From Latrodectus hesperus (Eukaryota; Arthropoda; Arachnida; Araneae; Theridiidae): a stretch of DNA of 64,000 nt. Location: NCBI GenBank assembly GCA_037975125.1, contig CM075858.1, forward strand, positions 71,452,542 to 71,516,541. The letters are read 5' to 3'. Below are positions 53,860 through 64,000 of this stretch, piece by piece. Within the stretch, counting starts at the first letter, position 1. Each line of letters opens with the position of its first letter. A program made the position numbers and the translations under genes. Under the pieces are notes generated by a model that saw only the letters and a list, made by a program, of their open reading frames with translations, searched no databases and was not told where the DNA came from.

Positions 53860-54755
53860 GATTTTTAACGATTTTTAATTAGTGTTTATGTGTTGTACAT
53901 GTATTCTCATATTTTACAATAGCTTTTATTAGGAAATAGTTATCCATTAAACATACAAAAAAGTAATGAATTCTACTTTCTTAAATTTTTATTATATTGT
54001 ATTTTCCTCCAAATCATAAAAGATAAATTTACCGATTTTCTTTCACTTACTTTAATTACACTGTCTTATAAAAATATAACATAATTTAATTAAATTAAAA
54101 TCTAACAAAATTAATAAAAACGTTTTTAATTAACTTCTGTAAAGAAAAGAAATTTGAATAGAATTTCTTTGTTTTAAATTTACAAAACTCTGTTGTCTTA
54201 AATTCAAGATATCCATCAAAAGACAAAAACTAAATATTACATGAATTTTAATAGGATTTGATTTTGCTGTTTATTTGATTTTTAGATTTCTCATTCAAAT
54301 ATGATCCCTTATTTCGTTCTCTGAAATAATTCCCATTATTCTAAAAATAAAATTATTTCTTCGTTTTAAAGCATTTTCCTTTTTTTCAACAACTATAGCG
54401 TTTCCTATTTTCCAGAAAATAATCTCATTTTCTATATTGCAAAATTTTTTTCATTATATAATTCAGAATATACAGAATATTTTTACTATATTCAATATAT
54501 TGTAAAATATATTTCGTTGATGCTATTTTTATCAACGAATATTTTTAGTAGATATCATTTAGATATAACTTTATCCTTTTTATTCTATTTGTTTCTTGTT
54601 TTCAACATTTCTTGAGAAACGTTTTATAAATTTATCAGATGGTAATTTTGCTATATATTATTCAAGAATATATATTAAGTTAAAACTATTCTTAGAGCTA
54701 TTTTTATTTATTTGATTTATAAGATTATTTTTATTTATTTGATTTATTTTTTATT
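53860..54755. other. AT-rich unannotated stretch
   Basis: Ends in a short tandem repeat of a TTTTTATTTATTTGATTTAT unit (about 54699-54750). Confidence 0.55.
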
Positions 54756-54756
54756 T

Positions 54757-54811
54757 ATAAGAACATGAAAAATTATTTTTTAATGCAAACAAAATTTTTT
54801 CATGTTCTTAT
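54757..54811. repeat. 16-bp perfect inverted repeat beside a (TA)n array
   Basis: ATAAGAACATGAAAAA at 54757-54772 and its exact complement at 54796-54811. The right arm ends six bases before the TA array. Confidence 0.85.
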
Positions 54812-54813
54812 TT

Positions 54814-54956
<143 letters not shown>

Positions 54957-54959
54957 AAT

Positions 54960-57840
54960 CAATATAAATGAATCAAATAAAATTTTTAATCTTCATAAAC
55001 TATACTATAATATATTAAAAATAAATCATTAAAATATTTATTAAAATATAAAATATTGTAAAAATATATAAATTTCAATGCACAACATACATGTAATTTT
55101 ATCCTTATGAAATTATATCCTTCACATAATAAACTAATTTGGTAAAAAATTACTATGCTGTATTATTAGATAGAGTCTTATTAATATACTCTTAAAATAT
55201 TTTTAGCGATTTTCAAAATTCGAATAATAATATTACAAACATCATGAAAAAACCCTTCACGAAAATCTACATCACGAAAAAACCTTTTTCATGTGCAAGT
55301 TTGTAAATTTTTAAGAAACTTACTTTCCTAATGTAGAGGAGTTTTTACCTTTTCAATTTAAAATCTAATAACAATTTCAAAATTTTAACCCCAGAAAATG
55401 ACTACCAGTATGTAAAAAACGAAAAATCAAAAAAATTTATTCCAAAAGTACATAGAAGGATTTCTCCTTCTAATTCCATTATATATCCCGTAGAAAAGAG
55501 ATTTTGTTCATGAAATGTTCCAAGAGCTAGAAGAATCGAATTCTTAGATGAGTAGGAAATTTACAAGCAGAGTTACACCAGTGTTCTTTGTCGCCAATGG
55601 CGTTTCTTTTGACGGCAATTGTGACCTTTGTCTCTTATCAGCGCAAAGCAGAATTACCATACATCAACGATTGGCTTCTACGAAAAGAAAGATCAAAATA
55701 ATACTCTCTCGAAAGAAATTTTTGAATAAAGAGTAAATGAGACGTAGACTTATCGAACATAATTTGCAATTCGCTATTACAGAAAGAATTTTATTCGGAT
55801 GAGGCAATTAAGTCATTAAAGGAGTAATAGAATATTTTGAAACAAAGTTCACTTAAATAAGTGTCTTATAAGGACAAATATGAAGTTTTTTTTATTAGCA
55901 GAACAAAATAAGTTCTAGAAACCTTATTGTAAGTATCTTAGTTTTAAGACAATAAACTTTTAACATAGTTATTGAAATTTTTGATTTCTTTATATTTTCA
56001 TTATTTATTTTTTTGCTAAAATGTTTAAGTTTATTTTAGAAAATTATTCATTATAACAAATTACAAGCAGTATTTTAAAATTAAAAAAATTGAATCAATA
56101 TAAATTGTAAAATAAGAAACGAAGCTATCAACCGACAAATTAAGAAATCGTATGAAAAAAAAGTAAATTATGTTTATAAATATTACAGAATCATGAAATG
56201 TAGTGGTGGTAGTCCTGTTAACACAGTTGTATCTGCTGTATATGTAGTATACTGTAGCATCTCTTTATAGTTAAAAATGATCTCTTAATCAAATATAAAT
56301 AAAAAATACATATATTGGTGTTAATTTTTATAAAACAAATGAAAAAATAACATTTGAACCGATGCAGTTTAAACATAAATGAGCTCATGTTATATCAATC
56401 AAAACAGTAAAATTAAAATTGTAAAAATTGATTTGTCTGAAAATAGAATGAAGTTTTTAAAAACTTTATCAATGACAAAAATACCCAAAATAGGAATTTG
56501 GGTTTAAACCGCATTTAGCGCCATGTTTTTAGTTAAAATGACAATAAGCAAATGTTACTTTTTGTTGCATGAATATACAAGTGCTTTTTAAATACTCTTA
56601 TAGCACTTTGGATTTTTTTACTTCTATCTAAATCATTCTATACGACAAAACCTTGCTTTGAAAAATGAAGGAAATCTCAGCTTTTCAAAATGAATTTCAC
56701 TTAAAACCAGATTTTATAACAACTCTAGGTGAAAAATTTGGTGCAAGCAGCGCGTTTTGCCTTTAAATTCTAAAGCTTCTTCATTCAATTTTCTCTTTCT
56801 TGGTTCTCAAATACTAGAAGCATCCTTACATTTCCTTGACGATGAAAAATGGAAAGATCAATTCACTGCGAGGTAATTTTCCTTGCCATGAATTCTGCAT
56901 ATTAAACGTAAACCTTTTAAGGTAAAAGAAAGTAAGAAGAAACGGTTCATGGTTGGGATTAGGAAGCGATAATGTAACAATCCTATTAACGTAAATTAGA
57001 TCAAATTAGCAATTAAGAACTAATCTTATATGCTGTATGGCAGAATTAATTTAGAAAAGCCTATAATGTATAATTATTTATTCGCCTATTCTCTCTCTCT
57101 CTCTTTCAGCAATTGTATTTATATTATAAGTTTTATAATTTTATAAACTTACTTCTATGAACATATAAGTATGTATTCATTTAATGCATTGTTAAATATA
57201 TTAATAGTTTTTAAATAATTGTTTGCTTAGCATTTAAATACATTTTATGTAAGTGCTTTATTAAGTTCTTTTTTTAATTTTTATAATTTACACTTCTGTA
57301 GTATTAAATAGCTTTCATATTAATTTTATGGAGTAATGTTAGCAAAATTTTGAATACGGTAATCAATCTGAAATCTCATACGTAATAATTTTAAATAATT
57401 ATCTAAAATTTAATAAAAAATAATTTAAAATCGTTACCTATGTTTCATGTAAGCAATATAATGTATTCTTTTCCATTTTATTATACAAATTCAATTCCTA
57501 AATATAAAATAACTTTTCAACCTTTTCCATTTATAATTTCGCTAAATAAAATTTTTTGAAATTGAACAATTCATCTAAAATTAAAAAACATTTCTTCGCA
57601 TTTCAATTTTGGTCATTAAATGATTTAATTTATATTTAACTTTAATAAAAATAAAAAAATAACAAAAATCGAATTTTAATTACGAAATAAATGTACTCTT
57701 TTTGAAGTCAATATAGAGATTTTCATTTTTCGCTCGTTCATCAGAAATGATATACTTGGATACTTCGCTACGTAGTAATCCTATATGAAGTCTAGATTCA
57801 TTTTTATAAGCTATGTATTCATAAAATAGTACCATTAAAG
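54960..57840. other. AT-rich stretch with less AT-rich islands, no gene supported
   Basis: Islands at about 55500-55740 and 56690-57010 are less AT-rich. The 62-codon plus frame at 55548-55736 shows no recognised domain, and minus-strand frames there are similarly short. A short CT run lies near 57091-57106. The islands could be unidentified repeats or conserved non-coding DNA. Confidence 0.4.
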
Positions 57841-57844
57841 TGAT

Positions 57845-58148
57845 GTAAGAGCGAAGTCGCATGATGGTGAGCGTGAGCACATTGTTGTAGAGGTTGGATA
57901 CCGTACCGGCCGAGGACTACCATGATGAGAGTGCTTATGTAGTTTAAATTATTCCTTTAGATCAATGTCAGAATTGAAGGTGTGGATCCTCTCTAGTGGT
58001 GCCATCTATCGGAGGAGCTTAGAGCAGAGTCGTACTTCGTGGTGCCCTGGTTATGCGAAAGACGAACCCTACTGACTTAAATTCGCATAGCCAACGGCAT
58101 AGCGATCTTAGCTTGTCCAAGTGTCCTAAGTAACAACAAAAACAAATA
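57845..58148 (+). repeat. G+C-richer SINE-like repeat with A/C-rich tail
   Basis: It differs sharply in composition from both flanks and ends in a CAACAAAAACAA tail (58134-58145). An imperfect 11-bp inverted repeat (58049-58059 with 58082-58092, one mismatch, GGTTATGCGAA) could form a stem. No clear A or B box is visible, and no second copy is in the window, so the SINE call rests on composition and tail. Confidence 0.45.
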
Positions 58149-58149
58149 A

Positions 58150-59255
58150 TTCCTGAAACCCACTTTCTCTGCAATGGTCTAGCGTAGTGTGACATGTAGA
58201 GTATGTGGCATGAGACGTCGACATCGTATTTTAATCATAGTTCAAATACATGACATGGCTGCCTTAGTATTATTTTCTCAATGTATAATTTTATTGTGAA
58301 AATAATATTAAGGTATTTCATATAACTAATATTTCACAATAACTAATGAATCAAATATTTATGTGTATAAATGTAGAAAAAAATTTTGTGTTATTAAGAA
58401 ATTAGCATTTTCTAGATTTACACAATATTTTTCCTTGGACTATATATATTATCACATTCTTGCTGTACATTGTGTGTCAAAGTTACGAGATGTAAAACAA
58501 AACTATCACTTATTTTTAATAATACAAAACATAAAATGAAAACTTTGAAAACTGGAATAATTGAAATAAATTATATTTTCGCAAATAAATCATTAAATAA
58601 GACAAAATTTAAAAAATTGTCCGAAGAAATGTACATATTATTTCTCTTTAAGATCGCTTAGTTTTTTTTTTAAATCGTATGTAAACTGTAATAACTTAAA
58701 TATCTTAAAAATATACAAATGATAATAATCTAAAAAATCCATATTAAACTGTTTTATGAAGGAATTCACAATGTCGTATGGAAGAGATGTATTTGAACTG
58801 CAAGTTAAAAAATTCTATTTTATAAGAACCCTGGAAAATCAGAAGGTGGGATGAATATAAAATCTGTAAATGTTTAAAACTGGTAATCATAATGTTTAAA
58901 GCAGAATTTTTTATAGAATATATGAAGGACCTGAAAGTAACAGTAATTTATCTCAACTCGGATAACAGAAACACATTTCATCTTTTAACTAAACCGAATA
59001 AGTATATTTGTAAAACAAAACAGCAGACGTGTAAAAGTATCTCCCAGTCTATTTCACTTGAAGATCAAATTCAAATATTTCTTCTTGGAAATGAAAAAGA
59101 ATACTTAACAAAACTGTTGAATCGTGATATTGAATAAGGGTTGAAGTAAGCAAAAGGGCTCGTGATTTAAGATACTATTTGCAACAATATTATTTTTACC
59201 AAACAAATTAGATGAAGATTGAAATTACTGGTAAGTTGGTAATACTTATTACTGG
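58150..59255. other. AT-rich stretch upstream of the 59-kb Tc1 remnant
   Basis: The frame at 58892-59137 (81 codons, charged) may be a worn N-terminal part of the transposase that follows, but no helix-turn-helix pattern is clear. Confidence 0.35.
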
Positions 59256-59259
59256 TAAG

Positions 59260-59770
59260 ATTTACGAACGAAAATTCAGGAATTCTTCTGCAGACCAATA
59301 GCTGGTATTTCTGTAACGTTGTGGAAAGCTTTTGCAAAAGATGCGAAATATAAAATTATTGAGTTCCTAGAAAAATGGACTTCAATTGTTTCACCGAACT
59401 GCTATACTTTAAACTTTTTAATTCACTTTTATGGGAATAAATGGGAAATTTCAGCAAGACAATGTACCATGTGATGTGTCTAAATCGATTAAACTAAGAA
59501 TTGTTTTTTAAAAAAATCGAGTTCTTGTTCAGCCAAATCTTAGTCTCCAGACTTGAATTTCATAGAAAACTAAAGAAGTTATTTGTTTTATCATGTGTAC
59601 GCAAATTCAGGAATTTGCTTTATCAAATATATGCAAATAACTATTGTTATAATTTTGTATACGAATCCAAAGTAGTTATCACAGACAAATTGAACGCAAT
59701 TCACAAATATTTGCTCGAAGACTTGATTTATTCTATGAAAAATCAAATATTTGATGTTACTTAAAAATGA
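59260..59770 (+). pseudogene. Second, different Tc1-like transposase remnant
   Basis: Across shifting frames the order of Tc1 motifs is preserved. SVTLWKAFAKDA near 59319 corresponds to the VMVWGCFAKDG block. GNKWEISARQC or, in the next frame, FQQDNVPCDVSKS near 59442-59480 carries the second catalytic Asp. KNRVLVQPNLS and SPDLNFIEN-like sequence near 59515-59575 carries the Glu, and DKLNAIHKY near 59686 corresponds to the RLNAVIKAKG end. The first catalytic Asp region is not visible. Wording differs from the 36-kb element (PCHVSK type against ARPHVAR type), so it is another Tc1 family. Frameshifts, in-frame stops and no terminal repeats mark it as a fossil. Confidence 0.68.
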
Positions 59771-59779
59771 TGTTTTTAA

Positions 59780-61640
59780 TTTTATATTTTAAGAACTAAT
59801 CTTATTATTTGTAATTGATATTTGAACAGAAAATGAATAATATTAATAATAAAATATTTATTATGAAAATTATTTTAAATTAAATGCGTGTACTTTATGT
59901 TTCATTTGTTTACATAAACTTTATTTAATTTGAGAAAAAACTGTATTATTTATAATGAATATCTCAAACACCACAAGTTGTAATTTAATTTACAGTATAC
60001 TGTATTAATATTTAGCTACAAAAATTTTATTTTAGAAACAAATTTGAAATAATCATTATATATAATTGAATAAAATGAAATAAAATTCAGTTTGAAATAT
60101 TTAATTCTTTACGAAATGTGAAAACCCTTAAACATTTTATATACTGAACAACAAATTAGTTTTTTATTACTTAAAATAATTATTTTTACATGATTAGAAT
60201 AATTTTAGGAATTTAATAAATGTTTTATTTCAAATTTAATATGTAAATTTAATGAATAATAAAAATCAACTATATACCGTGTACTACCGTTGAAATATTA
60301 TATTCGCGTTTCAGGCTTTCTTTGTAGAATGTTAGAAAAACAAAATGTTTTCTTTTCAAACATTAATTTTAATGCAATACAATTATTCTTTTGATCTATA
60401 TTAAATTAAAATTTGATAATATTTCTTCTTTCAATATGAAAAACACGAAATTTAACAATGCATTTCATCAATTTTTATGTATATTATTTCCGTCCTTTAA
60501 TTTATTTTGAAATCATTAAAAAATAATTGGATTAATGCATTTCTCTAAATTTATCAATTCAACATAGATAATGCATTTTTGTTAAAAGAAATGAAGTTGA
60601 GAGAGATAATTCCTTATAAATTACGACTAATATAACATTGAAATAAGTTTTCTATGCATTAACTCTAGTTTCAGGATTTTAAATTATTAAGAATTCACGT
60701 ATTTTGTGCAATATTTAATTTCACTTGGTAAATTGAAAAATATTCTAAGATGTCTTTAGTTTTAATGAAATATTTAAGCCTGAAAATTTATTTATATTTT
60801 ATAAAGTTATTTGTTTTACTAACGTTTTATAATTTATTCAAATTAATGCACGTATTGAGATTTATTTACTCTGTATTGAAAATTATTTTGCAATTAAAAA
60901 GTCATACACTCTTTAAAATAATAATATTAATGGTTTTTTCCGAGAAATCAGTTTATATATTGATCTTCAAATGAGAAATACATATTGCTAATAGTAGTTT
61001 TTGAAATCACATAAATTTTTATACTAGAAGAAAAAAATCAATAATTTGAATCCATGATTTAAATTTTCAAGTTTTAAAATTATTGACATTAGTCACATGT
61101 TTAGAGATTTTATTCAATTTTAATGTATAAATTAATTGTTACACAGTTTTGTTTTTTTAAAATTATAATAATTCACTCTTATGCTAAGTAAACAATTTTA
61201 GGAGTTTGAAGACGTTTAGCAGTCACGAGGTTTAAGAAATGATAGCTTTTGATTGTGAAAGATTAGGAGTACTAAACCTAACAGTAGAAAATTCAATTTA
61301 ATATATTTAGAGATTTATTCAATGAATTTAATGAAAGATTGAATTCAATTTACATTCATTAATTTTGAATGATTCAAATTTATGTTTTAAAAAGACGCTT
61401 GTTTCGAAGTATATCATGCATCAGTTCTTGAAGATTTATTATTTGTTGTTCTGGTTTTCATGTATTCGTTAAAAAAGATAAACTGGATTTGTGTTTGTAA
61501 GAATTTTAACCCTTTGCGTTAAAACGTTTATCAAACTCTTGAACATTTCTTTTTTAGTTCTATTACATTGAATAGAATTGGAATGTCATATTTGCACAAA
61601 GTGTATCAAAATTCCGCCTTGTATGAACGTTAGTTCTACA
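59780..61640. other. AT-rich unannotated stretch
   Basis: Nothing recognisable. The 74-codon frame at 60750-60974 is hydrophobic and looks like chance. Confidence 0.55.
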
Positions 61641-61652
61641 AATGAAGCACAC

Positions 61653-62050
61653 TTCTGGTTTGATAGTTTTATCTAAGAAAGCTACCAGAATCGTGTTTGT
61701 AAGAAGCCTAAAATCACCTTCAGAAACTGCTTTTCTTTTAAAATATTGATCTTTTTGGTTTTGAGATATTGGTTAAAATTTCGTATTACTATCATAAGTA
61801 GATAGGTTTGTTTTGAAGTTTAACATTTTTCCACCATTACTGTGCTATTGGTTAGTTCTGGAGCCTTAGTTCTGGTTTGATGGTTTTGCCAAAGATTGTT
61901 ACCATATAAATGTTAACAAGAAGCCTTTTGAGTATTTGCATTTTTTTCTGACAAATCTATTTTTGTTTTATTTTGATATCAGTATTGGTTTTAAGAGAAA
62001 GGTGATATTTATTTGTATAGCTTCATACCTGACTTTGACAGTAATGCCGC
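61653..62050. repeat. Possible diverged tandem duplication, period ~217 bp
   Basis: TTCTGGTTTGATAGTTTT (61653) and TTCTGGTTTGATGGTTTT (61870) are each followed by an AAAG...TTACCA or CTACCAG block, then AAGAAGCCT, and then, about 90-100 bp later, a TTTTGA(G)ATAT(T/C) plus TATTGGTT block. The identity is patchy. Confidence 0.5.
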
Positions 62051-62099
62051 ATTGAGTTAAAAATTTTTTTGAAGCATCGGTGTTAACAAACGGGTTACA

Positions 62100-64000
62100 T
62101 AAAGTTCGTCACAGAGTATTTTTAAGAAATGTTGTGAACCTGATATAAATGATTTAGAAAGAATGGAATTCCTTCAAATTCTGTGAACGACATGTTAAAT
62201 ATACTAAAAAGTTCTTAATTGCATGTAATTTTATGAATTTATTTTCAAATAAACTTACTGATACTTCTATAGCATTCTAGAGCCTCATATTACACAAAAG
62301 AAAGAGCCTACATAGCTAAACGAAAGATATTTATCTTCTCATAAAAACCATAAAATGTGTCGATAAAAGCTTAGAACAGTTGCATCAACTTATTCTTTAC
62401 TATCAACTAACTAAAGTGAGTTGTTGTCATGATTATAAATAATATTTTGCTTCAAAAATGAAAAATAATTTGAGAAATTTAACTTTTTTATATTTTAACT
62501 ATCATAAGTACCTCTTTGTAACAACATATTATTCCGAACGTTTTCTATTAATTCACAGCATTTTAGGTCTTGAACATTCATTCTATCGTGTTTAAAGAAT
62601 TACAAAATTTATTCTATTAAGGTTGATAATATGCCAAACAAATAATATGAATATGTTCAAAATTAACTCACTTATTTGATTACAACATTATTTTATTTTT
62701 GTATTTCTCTTTCCACATTTCAAAACTGTTTATTAGAAAAAATAAATATTTAGAAAATAGTTTCAATAAAATATAATAGATATAGAAGAAACCTTAAGCC
62801 GCTATAGCAACGGATCCTTTATTATAGACTAACTATTAGTCTAGCGAATTACCAATGATTCCAAACAAAAACTTTGTTTTATAATATATCATTAATTTTC
62901 AAAAAGTTTAAGGAATTAAATTTTTCCTTATCTTCCCAAGAGCCGTAGTAATTATTAAACATTTTAAGTTTTCTGAAACTACATCTTCATGTTTGGGACA
63001 TTCATAAAATATTTTAAGAAAATTATTTGTTTTAAGGTACTTATTTGATAATAAATATAAAAAAAATGCATAACAACTAATATATGGAATAGCAAAAGTT
63101 TTATAAAACTATAAATGACTAAAAAATGTTTTTTTATTAAATGAGCTTTAAAAAAGCTACTACAATTACAAAAACAACGAACTAATCTAACTTTACGTTA
63201 TAATCTTTTTAATGAAATTCTAAAATAAAATATGAAAGATTTTCCTATACATATTTTGACAAGTATAACATAATAAATATCTTCATAAAATAAAGTATTT
63301 ATATTTTCTGCATTAAATTTTCTGTCTAAAACAAGCAATTTTTTCTGTATGAATGGAATTCACTATTTTTCTACTTAATTTACAATTTTAAATGCTTTGC
63401 TATACTCCTCTTAAAATAATAATTTTGGCTGCATCTTTCAAAAGATTGAATTTTTATTTTAAAGATTGATTGAGTTTTAACAAAATGAAAGAGTGAAATT
63501 TCACTTTTGAATGGATACCACTGGATTTTTAAGAGTGTAGTAGTATATTGCAATTTGTATTTATAGATAGGCTTATATTATTTATTAATAATAATTGTAT
63601 TCATTATATTCAATAACATAATTATTAGAATAATATATATTAATTATTGTAATGAAACAGCAAATGAGAATTATTTATTTATATCAAATGAAAACTACAA
63701 TGCACCATTCAAATTTATCTTATCAAATTCTACTGAACTCACGCAATAATTTTAAATTCCTCAATTTCGTGAATTAATTCATAACGTTTCGACCTGAAGC
63801 GCCTTCCGTCAAATTTAATGAATGTTGAGTTCTATATAATCGATCTTTTCATATTCATAACCAATTCAATGATAGCTGCTTAACCTTCTTAGAACTCATT
63901 TCTAAGCTAGTAATGCTTCAAATGATCCCCCAGACACTATTGAAGTCTTATTAACAAAAGTGATAGAGGTAGGAAGTTAGAACTTAACTGCCAATCCTAC
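62100..64000. other. AT-rich unannotated stretch to the window end
   Basis: An 8-bp hairpin, TAGACTAA / TTAGTCTA, is at 62825-62843. No gene or repeat family is supported. The last ~230 bp are somewhat less AT-rich but unrecognised. Confidence 0.5.

Noticed and set aside
55548..55736. 62-codon frame in a less AT-rich island
   Set aside because: No domain, splice or promoter context. The opposite strand has a similarly long frame, so coding is unsupported.

Overview
The window is eukaryotic, very A+T-rich (roughly three quarters A+T by eye) and repeat-rich. No complete host gene is visible. The repeats point to an arthropod and most likely a spider (Araneae). They include tRNA-derived SINEs, one family carrying a CAA-repeat tail, an LTR-retrotransposon Gag start with a GQEEMKA-type repeat, arthropod-type Tc1 elements and many long (TA)n arrays. 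The spider call is an inference from remembered repeat families and was not tested by a search.

Layout. 1-7.4 kb: AT-rich DNA with four (TA)n arrays, a ~415-bp diverged tandem duplication (4.17-4.93 kb), a minus-strand SINE (7.1-7.4 kb) and, just beyond it, a 63-nt near-perfect hairpin. 7.6-21.4 kb: mostly unannotatable AT-rich sequence with two more old tandem duplications, a tRNA-derived SINE at 11.5 kb and three (TA)n arrays. 21.45-22.15 kb: the 5' end of an LTR retrotransposon (LTR, primer-binding site, first part of gag), cut off abruptly. Its LTR holds a perfect heat-shock-element triplet, a TATA box and an initiator at canonical spacing. 23.5-24.1 kb: a decayed 3' end of a non-LTR retrotransposon ORF2 (RNase H tail) on the minus strand. 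27.0-30.0 kb: a cluster of SINE-like and composite repeats. 31.78-31.92 kb: a possible lone coding exon. 34.5 kb: a second copy of the 7.1-kb SINE family. 36.39-37.80 kb: a Tc1/mariner element with both terminal inverted repeats, TA target duplication and a broken DD34E transposase. 40.26-41.48 kb: a 1.2-kb non-autonomous DNA transposon with perfect 27-bp inverted repeats, a perfect 8-bp target duplication and a perfect five-unit heat-shock element inside. 45.2-46.0 kb: a degenerate ~80-bp-unit minisatellite. 46.6-47.4 kb: two plus-strand pieces of the 27-kb SINE family. 53.3-53.9 and 59.3-59.8 kb: two heavily decayed Tc1-like transposases. 57.85-58.15 kb: another G+C-richer SINE-like repeat.

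Nothing here works as a gene set. It reads as intergenic or long-intron DNA shaped by transposon insertion and decay, TA-repeat expansion and local duplication. The most interesting signal is that two unrelated mobile elements carry strong heat-shock-element arrays together with a shared TTGGCGA-type motif. That suggests elements whose transcription could respond to heat stress.
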